DNA of 64,000 nucleotides from Flavobacteriia bacterium 40-80 (GTDB taxonomy: Bacteria > Bacteroidota > Bacteroidia > Flavobacteriales_D > Crocinitomicaceae). The position numbers and the translations under genes are program-made. Shown one piece after another: positions 9,458-18,300 of the stretch (position 1 is the first letter of the stretch; every line of letters starts with the position of its first letter). The notes beneath the pieces are model-generated. The model worked only from the letters and a program-made list of their open reading frames with translations, made no database searches and was not told the origin of the DNA. Location: the NCBI GenBank assembly GCA_001899145.1, contig MKVF01000021.1, positions 248,001 through 312,000 on the forward strand, given 5' to 3'.

Positions 9458-9907
9458 TCAGTTTCTTTTACTGTGAAAAAAAGTCTTTATCAGTTCTGAG
9501 CACTCTCCTGACATCGGTCCTTGTTCAATAATTGTTTTCGGGTGAAAAAGAGAAGGAGTGATCCTTAGTGCTCCGCGTTGCTCATCTTTTGCTGCAAAAA
9601 CAACCCGGTCGATCTGTGACCAGGACAACGCACCTGCGCACATGCAGCAGGGTTCCAGCGTGACATATAACGTGCAGCCTTTTAGATACTTGCCTCCAAG
9701 CTGATTAGCTGCTGCTGTAATTGCCTGCATTTCAGCATGAGCTGTTACATCATTCAGCTGTTCCGTCAGGTTGTGTGCTCTTGCGATAATTTGTTGACCG
9801 GCAACAATTACGGCACCTATGGGGATCTCATCCAGCTCAAATGCTTTTTGAGCTTCGGAAAAGGCCTGCTTCATGAAATAAGTATCGTCAAAGGGTGTCA
9901 GCAACAT
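9458..9907 (-). CDS. tadA: tRNA-specific adenosine deaminase
   Basis: Deaminates A34 to inosine in the wobble position of tRNA-Arg(ACG). The 149-residue protein has the zinc-binding deaminase motifs HAE (in VTAHAEMQAI, with Glu as the proton shuttle) and PCCMCAGAL (PCxxC). It also has RVVFAAKDEQRGAL typical of TadA rather than free cytidine or guanine deaminases. It stands alone between two T9SS cargo genes and is transcribed away from the metalloprotease. Confidence 0.92.
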   Translation of the reverse strand: MLLTPFDDTYFMKQAFSEAQKAFELDEIPIGAVIVAGQQIIARAHNLTEQLNDVTAHAEMQAITAAANQLGGKYLKGCTLYVTLEPCCMCAGALSWSQIDRVVFAAKDEQRGALRITPSLFHPKTIIEQGPMSGECSELIKTFFHSKRN

Positions 9908-10232
9908 TAAATTAATTTTTACGAAAATACATTATTTTATGCCAAACAGGAAATGAAGGAGCAGAATTCAAAAATCAGAAATTTATAAAGTACAGGATAA
10001 GAACTGGGATAAAATTTTTGAAAAAAACTGAAAATTTGTTTTGAATATTGAAACGAGTTTATTTCAAAGAAGATTATTGAAAAACAATAAATTATATGGA
10101 TAAATGTCTTTTTAAGAATTCAGGCCAATAACCGTTCACTCAATGAGTATAGCATTTTAAATATAAAAATATAGGTTTTTCAAAATAATACATTAACTTA
10201 ATACTGATTTTTAAAAATTTATCTTGAAATTT
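9908..10232. other. Non-coding AT-rich spacer
   Basis: 325 bases between tadA and the divergent metalloprotease gene. I find no convincing small gene, hairpin or exact TAnnTTTG element; the region is simply very AT-rich with A-tracts. It presumably carries promoters for both neighbours that I cannot place. Confidence 0.4.
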
Positions 10233-12419
10233 ATGAAAAAAGGTTTACACTTGTCTAAACTTGCCTATACACTATTTTTATCCAGTCTATTTTCCTTTTC
10301 TATTAACGCCCAGATCGATCTGGGAAATACAAGAGAAGGAGAAACAGTTGAATACTGTAAAACACATAAACACCTAAAGGAAAAGCTGCAAAATCCCGCA
10401 TTTTATCAGCAATATGTTCAGGAACAGCAGCAAATGCTGAACATTGAGCAACAGATAAAAGCAAACCCGAACCAGACCCGTGCTGTTTATTATATTCCGA
10501 TAGTTTTCCATATTCTTCATACCGGAGGCAGCGAAAACATTTCAGATGAGCAGATCATGGACCAGTTGGCGATCCTTAACCGTGATTTCAGATTATTAAA
10601 CAATGATGCGAATAACGTACAATATGAGTTCAATGCGTCCAATCCCAGCCACGTCTGCCAGCCCGCTGATATTGAAATAGAATTCAGGCTTGCAACAAAA
10701 GCTCCGAACGGAACTTGCTTTAACGGTATTACAAGAACTTATTCAGCCGCAACAACCAATGGCGATGATGGCGATGCTCAGGTGAATGCTATTAAACAGG
10801 GAAACAACATATACAAAGGAGAATGGCCGGGAAATAAATACCTGAATGTTTTCATTGTAAGTAATGCCGGCGGAGCAGCCGGTTATACAATGAAGCCTTC
10901 TAACTGGGTAGGAACATCAATGAATAACGGGATCTGGATTCTGCATAATTATATAGGATCAATAGGAACGGGAAATGCTCAGACCTCCAGAGCGTTAACT
11001 CATGAAATAGGCCACTGGTTAAATTTAGATCATACCTGGGGAGGAACAAATAATCCAGGCATTGCTTCCAATTGCAGTACAGATGACGGAGTTGCAGATA
11101 CTCCTAACACTATTGGAGTTACATCCTGTAAGTTAAATGAAAATTCTTGCGGGCCGAAGGCTAACGTGGAAAACTATATGGATTATTCCTATTGTTCTAA
11201 AATGTTTACGGAAGGACAGAGAGACAGAATGAGAGCTGCGCTGGCATCTAGCGTGGGTGGTCGTAATAATGTGGTTTCCAGCAGTAATTTAGTTTCCGTC
11301 GGAGCTGATGGAAATGCAGTTGTTTGTAAAGCTGCTTTTGAGGCATCTTCTCAGCTGGTTTGTAAAGGAAGCACAATAACTTTTACAGATAAATCCTATA
11401 ATAATGTTTCTTCGAGATCCTGGGAATTCCAGGGAGGAACTCCGGCAACTTCAACTGCTAAAAATCCTGTGATCACTTATTCAACTCCTGGAGTTTACCC
11501 GGTGAAGCTGACTGTTTCAGACGGGACAAACTCTTTGACAGAGACACAGACAGCTTATATTGTCGTGATGAATGACGCTATTGCTCTTCCTTATTTCGAG
11601 GGATTTGAAAATTATAATACAACGTCTGACATGACAACTTATCAGATCATTAATCATGATGCTTCATCCAAAGCATGGGAATTAACTTCCAATGCAGCAA
11701 AAACCGGTAGCAAGTCTATTTATATCAATAATTATAGCCAAACTTCAGGAAACCTGGATGAGTTTATTTCTCCGAATATAGATTTGTCTGACGTTACAAC
11801 AGGAAACGGAGGAGTTACATTGTCTTTCCGGTATGCGATAGCAAAAAGATCAAGTTCTCAGGAATCAGAGTTATTGAAAACTTACATTTCCAATAACTGC
11901 GGGGAATCTTATGTATTGAGAAAAACCCTTACAGGTACATCTCTTACTTCTGATGTCGTAGCATCAAACTGGACACCTTCTGCGTCTGACTGGAAAACAG
12001 TTCATGTGACAAATATCACTTCGTCCTATTTTGTAGAGAACTTCCGTTTCAAATTAGCTTTTGAGTCCAAAGGAGGAAACAATATCTTCATTGATGATAT
12101 CAATCTTTATTCGGGAGATCCGTCTGACGAAAATGTATTAAGCACTAATACGATTCCTTCTTCTAACTTCTCCGGAATCACAATTTATCCTAATCCGGCA
12201 ACTTCTGAATTGAACATTTCCTATAACGCTTTAGTTGGAGGGAAAAATATGATCCAGGTTGTTGATATGGTTGGTAAAGTAATTATGAATTATGAAATCA
12301 ATGCGAACGAAGGATTGAATGAGGTATTAATTGATACTCAGAATTTGGGTAACGGTGTTTATTTCGTGAAAATAGGAGACAAAACAAACGCTAAAACGTT
12401 GCAGTTTATAAAACAATAA
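10233..12419 (+). CDS. Secreted M43 (pappalysin-type) metalloprotease with PKD and T9SS sorting domains
   Basis: 728 residues from ATG 10233; a TTG three codons upstream is less likely because this ATG starts a clean signal peptide ending at SINAQ. The zinc site is HEIGHWLNLDH (H257, E258, H261, H267), followed by the Met-turn NYMDYS, as in pappalysin family M43B. A PKD domain follows (about 370-445, with STPGVYPVKLTVSDG), then a jelly-roll region. The T9SS type A domain starts at TIYPNPATSELNIS and ends TLQFIKQ. It probably acts as an extracellular or surface protease after T9SS export. A strong terminator follows. Confidence 0.93.
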   Translation: MKKGLHLSKLAYTLFLSSLFSFSINAQIDLGNTREGETVEYCKTHKHLKEKLQNPAFYQQYVQEQQQMLNIEQQIKANPNQTRAVYYIPIVFHILHTGGSENISDEQIMDQLAILNRDFRLLNNDANNVQYEFNASNPSHVCQPADIEIEFRLATKAPNGTCFNGITRTYSAATTNGDDGDAQVNAIKQGNNIYKGEWPGNKYLNVFIVSNAGGAAGYTMKPSNWVGTSMNNGIWILHNYIGSIGTGNAQTSRALTHEIGHWLNLDHTWGGTNNPGIASNCSTDDGVADTPNTIGVTSCKLNENSCGPKANVENYMDYSYCSKMFTEGQRDRMRAALASSVGGRNNVVSSSNLVSVGADGNAVVCKAAFEASSQLVCKGSTITFTDKSYNNVSSRSWEFQGGTPATSTAKNPVITYSTPGVYPVKLTVSDGTNSLTETQTAYIVVMNDAIALPYFEGFENYNTTSDMTTYQIINHDASSKAWELTSNAAKTGSKSIYINNYSQTSGNLDEFISPNIDLSDVTTGNGGVTLSFRYAIAKRSSSQESELLKTYISNNCGESYVLRKTLTGTSLTSDVVASNWTPSASDWKTVHVTNITSSYFVENFRFKLAFESKGGNNIFIDDINLYSGDPSDENVLSTNTIPSSNFSGITIYPNPATSELNISYNALVGGKNMIQVVDMVGKVIMNYEINANEGLNEVLIDTQNLGNGVYFVKIGDKTNAKTLQFIKQ

Positions 12420-12441
12420 TAACAGAATAAATATTTATAGC

Positions 12442-12476
12442 AAAAAAGGAGATTTTTAAATCTCCTTTTTTGTTTT
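12442..12476 (+). terminator. Rho-independent terminator
   Basis: Perfect 14-base inverted repeat (AAAAAAGGAGATTT at 12442-12455, its complement at 12458-12471) ending in a T-run. It lies 22 bases after the metalloprotease stop. Confidence 0.88.
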
Positions 12477-12631
12477 TAGGATAATATTAAAACCGGATAT
12501 AGTTAAAACTATTCAGTTTATCCACCTGAAGATAGTTTAATCAGGAGGAAATAAATGAATATGAAATTTTGATAATTCCCAGAGATAGTAATTAATGATG
12601 ATCATAAAAATGATCAAATATCATGACGGCG

Positions 12632-13126
12632 TTACTTCAAACACTTAAAATAATCAAAAGGTTCCAGGCAATCGTTACACTGATAATGGGCTTTACAGGC
12701 TGTGCTTCCGAACTGGCTAACCATTTTTGTGTTCCTTGAGTGGCATTTCGGACAAGGTACAACAGTTGGTTCTGCAAACAAGACACTCTTATCTACTTCG
12801 TGTTCAGGTGGTGCAATTCCGTATTCTCTTAATTTTCGTTTACCGTCCTCACTCAGCCAGTCCGTGGTCCATGCCGGAGAAAGTACGGTTATAACTTCTA
12901 CTTCAGTATCCAGGCCGGACAAAACATTGCGGATATCTTCTTCAATTACCTGCATGGCCGGGCAGCCGCTGTAAGTGGGAGTAATTGTAACTGAAATTTT
13001 GTTGTCGCTGATTTTTACATCACGGACAACACCTAAATCAATGACTGACAATACCGGAACCTCAGGGTCACTGACGCGTCCCAGTAATTGCCAGATATAT
13101 TTTTCATCAAGGGACATTGCTACCAT
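12632..13126 (-). CDS. paaD: Phenylacetyl-CoA epoxidase subunit PaaD (PaaJ)
   Basis: 164-residue DUF59/MIP18-type protein, needed for maturation of the ring-1,2-phenylacetyl-CoA epoxidase, probably through iron-sulfur assembly. It shows SDPEVPVLSVIDLGVVRDV, then TYSGCPAMQVIEEDI, and a C-terminal zinc-ribbon-like part with CPKCHS and CNDC. It overlaps the paaC stop by 7 bases if ATG 13126 is used; ATG 13117 (MSLDEK) is an alternative. It is the last paa gene here, since no paaE follows. Confidence 0.93.
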   Translation of the reverse strand: MVAMSLDEKYIWQLLGRVSDPEVPVLSVIDLGVVRDVKISDNKISVTITPTYSGCPAMQVIEEDIRNVLSGLDTEVEVITVLSPAWTTDWLSEDGKRKLREYGIAPPEHEVDKSVLFAEPTVVPCPKCHSRNTKMVSQFGSTACKAHYQCNDCLEPFDYFKCLK

Positions 13127-13878
13127 TCCATTCCGGGATATGCCCGCTGCATGTACTGCATTTCAGCAAGGATGAATCCCATGTGCTCAGAATGAATTCC
13201 TTTTCTTCCTCCTTCGTGATTCCAGGAAGAAGCAGGCTTTGTAATAGTTGCTTCGTTGAAAATCATGTTTACATAATCTGTCCATGGCTGTCGAAGGCTT
13301 TCCAGATCAACCGCAATACCTTTCGCGATCAGCTCACGATCAACTTCATCCATATAGAACAGCTCACTGGTGAATTTCCAAAGGTCATTCACAGATTCCT
13401 GGATTCGGTCATGAGAAAGTTCTGTTCCGTCACCCAGGCGAATCATCCATTCGGAGGAATGTTTCAGATGATATTTGGTTTCCTTTAAAGATTTTTCCGC
13501 GATTGCAGAGAGCTGCTCATCTTTTGAGTGAATAAGCTGCTCGAAGTATAGTTTTCGGAATGCATCAAAGAAAAACTGTCGGGCAATCGTATCTCCGTAA
13601 TGTCCATTGGGTTGTTCCACTAACAGAATATTGAAAAACTCACGTTCAACCCGAAGAAAAGCCAGATCATCAGCTGTTTTTCCGTTATTTGCAATCGCAG
13701 CCGCATGTTCATAAAAATTAGTTGCCTGACCTATCAGGTCCAGAGCGACATTTGTCAAAGCGATGTCTTCTTCCAGGATCGGGCCATGACCACACCATTC
13801 GCCGGTACGCTGTCCAAGAATCATGCTGTCATCGGCAAGACGTAAAGTATATGTATAAAGTGAATTTTTATTCTCCAT
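13120..13878 (-). CDS. paaC: Phenylacetyl-CoA epoxidase subunit PaaC
   Basis: 252-residue structural partner of PaaA in the multicomponent epoxidase. It has a ferritin-like four-helix fold without a full di-iron site. Recognisable parts are LRLADDSMILGQRTGEWCGHGP, EEDIALTNVALDLIGQA and the helix with LKETKYHLKHSSEWMIRLGDG. It lies 8 bases after paaB and overlaps paaD, so the four genes form one operon. Confidence 0.94.
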   Translation of the reverse strand: MENKNSLYTYTLRLADDSMILGQRTGEWCGHGPILEEDIALTNVALDLIGQATNFYEHAAAIANNGKTADDLAFLRVEREFFNILLVEQPNGHYGDTIARQFFFDAFRKLYFEQLIHSKDEQLSAIAEKSLKETKYHLKHSSEWMIRLGDGTELSHDRIQESVNDLWKFTSELFYMDEVDRELIAKGIAVDLESLRQPWTDYVNMIFNEATITKPASSWNHEGGRKGIHSEHMGFILAEMQYMQRAYPGMEW

Positions 13879-13886
13879 GACCTGAA

Positions 13887-14174
13887 TTACATGTGTTCAA
13901 TTCCTTCCGGAACAGTATAAAAAGTGGGATGTCTGTATATTTTCGTGTTGGAAGGCTCAAACAGCTCACCTGCCTCTTCCGGATCGGAAGCCGTGATTAA
14001 TTTTGATTCCACGACCCAGATGCTGATTCCTTCGCTACGTCTTGTATAGACATCACGCGCGTTCTGAATTGCCATTTCGGCGTCAGGAGCCCGCAGGCTT
14101 CCTACATGTTTATGACTTAGTCCGTTTTTACTTCTGATGAATACTTCGAACAGGGGCCAATTATTTTTACTCAT
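13887..14174 (-). CDS. paaB: Phenylacetyl-CoA epoxidase subunit PaaB
   Basis: 95-residue small subunit that bridges PaaAC dimers in the known complex. It begins NWPLFEVFIRSKNGLSHKHVGS and continues with DAEMAIQNARDVYTRRSEG and WVVESKLI, all family-typical. It lies 17 bases after paaA and 8 bases before paaC. Confidence 0.95.
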   Translation of the reverse strand: MSKNNWPLFEVFIRSKNGLSHKHVGSLRAPDAEMAIQNARDVYTRRSEGISIWVVESKLITASDPEEAGELFEPSNTKIYRHPTFYTVPEGIEHM

Positions 14175-14191
14175 AGCAGTTTTTAAAAATA

Positions 14192-15139
14192 TTATGAAGC
14201 TTTTTTAGCTGATTTTCTTTTTTCTGCAAAGGCAGCGGCAGCTTCTCTTACCCACATACCTTCTTCTTTAGCTTTGCGTCTCGCAGTGACACGCTCTTTG
14301 TTGCAAGGCCCGTTCCCGGCTACAACGTTCATGAATTCATCCCAGTTGATCTCACCGTATGAATAATGCTGGGTTTCCTCGTTCCATACCAGGTCCTTAT
14401 CCGGAACGGACAGACCGATCATTTCGGCCTGAGGAACAGTGATATCCACAAATTGCTGACGCAGATCATCATTGGAAATACGTTTGATTTTCCAGTTCAT
14501 CGACTGAGCAGAATGTTTAGAATCTTTGTCCGTAGGGCCAAACATCATCAACGCCGGCCACCACCATCTGTTGAGTGCGTCCTGTGCCATTGCTTTTTGC
14601 TCCGGAGTTCCCTGAGCCAGGCGCATCATGATTTCGAATCCTTGCCGCTGGTGGAAAGATTCTTCCTTACATACTCTGACCATTGCGCGGGCATAAGGTC
14701 CGTAAGAGCAACGGCATAAAGGAACCTGATTCATGATAGCAGCACCATCAACCAGCCAGCCAACTGCGCCGATATCTGCCCATGTAAGAGTCGGATAGTT
14801 AAAGATTGATGAATACTTCGCTTTTCCGCTGTGTAAGTCGTCAATGGTTTCTTCTCTGTCAGCCCCAAGTGTTTCTGCAGCAGAATACAGATAAAGGCCA
14901 TGTCCGGCTTCATCCTGTACTTTTGCAAGCAATACAGCTTTACGGCGTAAGTTTGGTGCTCTTGTAATCCAGTTACCTTCCGGAAGCATTCCTACAATTT
15001 CCGAATGAGCATGCTGTGATATCTGACGAATCAGGGTTTTACGATATTCATCAGGCATCCAGTCGGTGGGTTCGATTCTGATTTCAGCATCAATTTTTTG
15101 TTGAAACTCCTCTAACTTTTGTTCGAGTGATTTTTCCAT
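14192..15139 (-). CDS. paaA: Phenylacetyl-CoA epoxidase catalytic subunit PaaA
   Basis: 315-residue di-iron oxygenase subunit that epoxidises the ring of phenylacetyl-CoA with O2. The two iron-binding ExxH motifs are visible in [14 protein letters not shown] and [11 protein letters not shown]. The C-terminus is Lys-rich. It is the first gene of the paaABCD operon; an exact -7 element lies 21 bases upstream of its ATG. Electrons normally come from PaaE, which is not encoded in this window. Confidence 0.96.
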   Translation of the reverse strand: MEKSLEQKLEEFQQKIDAEIRIEPTDWMPDEYRKTLIRQISQHAHSEIVGMLPEGNWITRAPNLRRKAVLLAKVQDEAGHGLYLYSAAETLGADREETIDDLHSGKAKYSSIFNYPTLTWADIGAVGWLVDGAAIMNQVPLCRCSYGPYARAMVRVCKEESFHQRQGFEIMMRLAQGTPEQKAMAQDALNRWWWPALMMFGPTDKDSKHSAQSMNWKIKRISNDDLRQQFVDITVPQAEMIGLSVPDKDLVWNEETQHYSYGEINWDEFMNVVAGNGPCNKERVTARRKAKEEGMWVREAAAAFAEKRKSAKKAS

Positions 15140-15159
15140 AAACTTTTGAATGATATCTA

Positions 15160-15167
15160 CAAATTTA
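15160..15167 (-). promoter_or_regulatory. Bacteroidota -7 element for paaABCD
   Basis: TAAATTTG on the minus strand matches TAnnTTTG exactly. It is placed to give a leader of about 15 bases before the paaA ATG at 15139. No clear -33 TTG is seen. Confidence 0.55.
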
Positions 15168-15306
15168 GTGAAAAAATGCTATCATTCAGATTAGAATTGT
15201 TCTAAATGTTTGAGGAGTTTAAGATGATAAGACGCAAGAGTAAAGGGAAAAGACAAAATTTCAGAAACAATTCAATACCTTTACTTCATTAATACCTGAA
15301 AAACGG

Positions 15307-16197
15307 ATGCATTTCTGGGAGATTTATAAAAAAAGAGAAGGAATAAAACCGACACTGATTGTCGCGCTGCTTTTTGTAGTGACAGCAGTTGTCGGGGTTG
15401 GAGGAGTTGTCCAGCAACTTTTTCTGAACAATTCCGGAATGATACCTCTGACTGATTTGAGAGAAGTGAGCTCCCGGACACTTATAATTCAGCTTTGTTT
15501 TCACCTGATTCCCTTTATAGCAGGTATCCTGGCAATATTTCTTTCCGTAAAAAAGATCTTGCTGCAATCGGTATTTTCTTTGTTTGGTTCAATAGAGAAA
15601 GGCAGCCCTAAATTTATCTTTTCTGCTGTACTTTTTACCCTTTGTTTTTTTGTAACGGTTTTTGCGTTATCCGGAGCAAGTGATTTTACTGTTGTTAAAA
15701 GTGATATGAACAGTTCCATCTGGTTTGCTGCTCTGATGCTGCTTATTTTTGTTCTTATCCAGGTAACTTTTGAGGAATTGTTATTTCGGGCGTTCCTGCC
15801 ACAGGTGCTGACAGGTTTGGGACTGACAAAAATAGCTGCATTGGTATTGTCCTCAGTTATCTTTGGCTTGCTGCATGCCCGTAATCCCGAAGTTGCTTTC
15901 TATGGGAAATGGTTCATTGGAATGTATATGCTTCACGGGTTGTTTTTGGGAGTGGTGGCATTGTTAGATAAGGGTATTTTGGTAGTTTTAGGATATCATT
16001 TTACAAATAATTTCCTTACTTTGCTTTTTACAGCAAGTGAGGAGCAGGTATTAAAAGTGCCTTCTTTTTTTCATTTGGAAAATGAGCAGCGCTTCGGATG
16101 GAGCCTGGTGCTGCAATCAGTATTTTTAATGACAGTATTCTTTGCTGCTTGTTACAGGCGGTTCGGCTGGTCATTTAAAACGTTAAAGGAAACATGA
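15307..16197 (+). CDS. CPBP family intramembrane metalloprotease
   Basis: 296-residue polytopic protein of the CAAX-protease/bacteriocin-processing (ABI) family. The active-site motifs are present: EELLFRAFLP (EExxxR, near residue 156), FGLLHA (FxxxH) and HFTNNFL. These place the metal site within the membrane. About seven or eight TM segments are apparent. The natural substrate of such proteins in Bacteroidota is generally unknown. Its stop overlaps the murI start by 4 bases (ATGA). TACCTTTA at 15276-15283 is a near match to the -7 element. Confidence 0.9.
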   Translation: MHFWEIYKKREGIKPTLIVALLFVVTAVVGVGGVVQQLFLNNSGMIPLTDLREVSSRTLIIQLCFHLIPFIAGILAIFLSVKKILLQSVFSLFGSIEKGSPKFIFSAVLFTLCFFVTVFALSGASDFTVVKSDMNSSIWFAALMLLIFVLIQVTFEELLFRAFLPQVLTGLGLTKIAALVLSSVIFGLLHARNPEVAFYGKWFIGMYMLHGLFLGVVALLDKGILVVLGYHFTNNFLTLLFTASEEQVLKVPSFFHLENEQRFGWSLVLQSVFLMTVFFAACYRRFGWSFKTLKET

Positions 16198-17021
16198 AGA
16201 AAACGAGTCCGATAGGAGTTTTTGATTCGGGATTTGGCGGTTTGACGATCCTCAATGAAATAAGAAAAGTACTTCCTGAATATGATTATTTATATTTAGG
16301 AGATAATGCCCGTGCGCCTTATGGCTCCCGTTCGTTTGAAGTGGTTTATGAATTTACTTTGCAGGCAGTGGAATACTTATTTTCACAAGGAGTGGAACTG
16401 GTTATTTTAGCTTGTAATACGGCTTCTGCAAAGGCATTGAAAACAATTCAGCAGAAAATACTTCCGTTTAAATATCCTGACAAACGTGTTATCGGAGTGA
16501 TCCGGCCGAGTACGGAAGATATTAATTTGTTTACCAGAACGAATAAAGTCGGAATATTGGGGACGGAAGGAACAGTCAAATCACAATCGTATGTGCTGGA
16601 GGTACATAAATTCCATCCGGAAGTAGAAGTTTTTCAACAGGCATGCCCGCTGTGGGTTCCGCTGATCGAAGACGGAGAATTTGACAGCGAGGAAGGAGAA
16701 GCAATCATTCGTAAAGATGTAAGGCGTTTACTTAGTCAGTCACCGGAAATTGATACGGTTATTCTGGCATGTACACATTACCCGATTATCCGGCATTTGA
16801 TTGAAAAGTATATTCCTGTGGGAATTCAGCTTGTTGCACAGGGAGAGATCATTGCGGAAAAGCTGAAAAATTACCTGGAACGCCATCCGGAGATAGAGGA
16901 GAAGTTGTCCGTTCACGGAACGCTGAAAGTGCTGACTACTGAAGATGAGGTTGTTTTTGACGAAAAAACGGAGCTGATTTTCGGAAAAAACTATCATTCT
17001 GAAACGATTCATCTGATCTGA
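16194..17021 (+). CDS. murI: Glutamate racemase
   Basis: Makes D-glutamate for peptidoglycan in the cytosol. The 275-residue protein has the FDSGFGGLTI start, GDNARAPYG, and both catalytic cysteines in LACNTAS and LACTHYP, with the usual spacing. It is translationally coupled to the CPBP protease gene by a 4-base overlap, and rnhA follows after 23 bases. Confidence 0.97.
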   Translation: MKKTSPIGVFDSGFGGLTILNEIRKVLPEYDYLYLGDNARAPYGSRSFEVVYEFTLQAVEYLFSQGVELVILACNTASAKALKTIQQKILPFKYPDKRVIGVIRPSTEDINLFTRTNKVGILGTEGTVKSQSYVLEVHKFHPEVEVFQQACPLWVPLIEDGEFDSEEGEAIIRKDVRRLLSQSPEIDTVILACTHYPIIRHLIEKYIPVGIQLVAQGEIIAEKLKNYLERHPEIEEKLSVHGTLKVLTTEDEVVFDEKTELIFGKNYHSETIHLI

Positions 17022-17044
17022 GATGAACATTCCGGTTTAAAATT

Positions 17045-17530
17045 ATGGAAAATATTATTGAAATATATACAGATGGCTCTTCTCGGGGAAATCCCGGACC
17101 GGGCGGTTACGGAACGATTTTACGTTTTAACGGAAAAGAAAAAGAGCTCTCGGAAGGCTTCCGCTTGACCACCAATAACCGGATGGAATTACTTGCGGTA
17201 ATAAAGGGGCTGGAAGAATTAAAAACCAGTAAATTTCCGGTGAAAGTCTATTCCGATTCGAAATACATTGTTGATGCGATTAATAATGGCTGGGTTTTCG
17301 GCTGGATCAAAACGCAGTTTAAAAAGAAGAAAAATCCGGATCTGTGGATGCGCTGGTTTCAGGTTCAGAAGCAATTCAAAGTTCAGTATATCTGGGTAAA
17401 AGGGCATAACGGCCATCCGTTGAACGAACGTTGTGACCAGCTGGCTGTAAAAGCAGCGTTGTCAGGGGATTTAAAAATAGATCTGTATTTTGAGGAGCAT
17501 AAAAATGAGGAGTCCGAACTGAATTTGTGA
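17045..17530 (+). CDS. rnhA: Ribonuclease HI
   Basis: Degrades the RNA strand of RNA-DNA hybrids. The 161-residue protein has all four acidic catalytic residues, D10 (IYTDGSSRGNPGP), E48 (NNRMELLAV), D71 (VYSDSKYIV) and D131 (in NERCDQLA). It also has the handle region with Lys-rich QFKKKKNPDL and the mobile His in KGHNGH. A short acidic tail extends past the usual end. It is the last gene of the CPBP-murI-rnhA run. Confidence 0.96.
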   Translation: MENIIEIYTDGSSRGNPGPGGYGTILRFNGKEKELSEGFRLTTNNRMELLAVIKGLEELKTSKFPVKVYSDSKYIVDAINNGWVFGWIKTQFKKKKNPDLWMRWFQVQKQFKVQYIWVKGHNGHPLNERCDQLAVKAALSGDLKIDLYFEEHKNEESELNL

Positions 17531-17563
17531 TCCTTTGCTTTGAGAAGTAAACAAAATAATTCT

Positions 17564-18250
17564 CTATATGGCAGAAGAAGTCTGTAAGACGGATGCCTTT
17601 AAAAAAGTATAGATTAACGGATGAGGTAGTTCCCTGGTAGAAGATACCTGAGGGCAGAAAGCGCAGGCTACGAAAAAGTCCTTGTTCTTCATGCTGACAA
17701 TTTCAGGATCTTCAAACTGATTGACCGCTTCCACATCAACGACTGCTTCCGTTAAATTGCTGATGAGCTGTGGGTAAAGGCTGAACCTGCTGGCTGTAAG
17801 TTCGGTTGTTGAATGGTTTTCATATAATTTCTGAAACTGTGCTGATCTGGGAGTAATTTCCACACGCTCAAATACATTTCCGCTTGTTAAGTTGTCGGAA
17901 ATCAGCTTTTCACCGTTTTTGTTCAGCTGATGAAGAGAAACAAGTGTCTCAAAAAAATGAGAATAGGCATCCCCGGTAATCAGGACAGGTGTATTTAATT
18001 TGACAAGATGCTCTATTATCTTTGTAAGATAAAACGGGTTTTTATAAGGTCCCGGGCTAATCCAGAATGCATCAAAATCCCGTTGTTGCTCGGGTCTTAT
18101 CTGAACAAACTCGCTGATTTTAATCCAGTAGTAATTACAATCTATTTCCAAAAAATCGCTCGCATGATCAATCGCCAGATTTGTTGCATGATGGGTGTTA
18201 TAAGTAAAGTTATAATCACCTATAATTGCTATACGAAGTGTTTTGTTCAT
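17564..18250 (-). CDS. CTP-synthase C-terminal-like protein without catalytic triad
   Basis: 228 residues resembling the glutamine amidotransferase domain of CTP synthase, without the synthetase half. LRIAIIGDYN starts the fold, ISPGPYKNP takes the place of the PGGFG region, and the end FVACAFCPQ...HPLIYTFLKA parallels the domain's last strands. The nucleophile elbow GxCxG reads GDAYS (residues 93-97, Cys replaced by Ala95). The His-x-Glu pair reads C199-P-Q201. So all three triad positions are changed and it cannot hydrolyse glutamine in the usual way. It may bind a ligand or regulate a partner. It is related to proteins labelled CTP synthase C-terminal region-related (seleno)protein. Confidence 0.7.
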   Translation of the reverse strand: MNKTLRIAIIGDYNFTYNTHHATNLAIDHASDFLEIDCNYYWIKISEFVQIRPEQQRDFDAFWISPGPYKNPFYLTKIIEHLVKLNTPVLITGDAYSHFFETLVSLHQLNKNGEKLISDNLTSGNVFERVEITPRSAQFQKLYENHSTTELTASRFSLYPQLISNLTEAVVDVEAVNQFEDPEIVSMKNKDFFVACAFCPQVSSTRELPHPLIYTFLKASVLQTSSAI

Positions 18251-18260
18251 GCACTAATAT

Positions 18261-18296
18261 AAAAAAAGCCGCTCAATTAAGAACAGCTTTTTGAAT
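18261..18296 (-). terminator. Rho-independent terminator
   Basis: AAAAAGC (18263-18269) and GCTTTTT (18286-18292) form a stem. On the minus strand a T-run follows, just after the lipoprotein gene that ends at 18301. Confidence 0.6.
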
Positions 18297-18300
18297 ATTA

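Noticed and set aside
10224-10232. TTG start for the M43 metalloprotease
   Set aside because: The ATG at 10233 is three codons later, starts a regular signal peptide and is the more common codon.
12599-12616. TGATCAT/ATGATCA inverted repeat after paaD
   Set aside because: Only 7-base arms, no T-run on the minus strand and AT-rich context, so neither terminator nor operator can be claimed.
14366-14719. 117-codon plus-strand frame inside paaA
   Set aside because: Antisense to the conserved di-iron subunit; the composition is that of a reverse-frame shadow.
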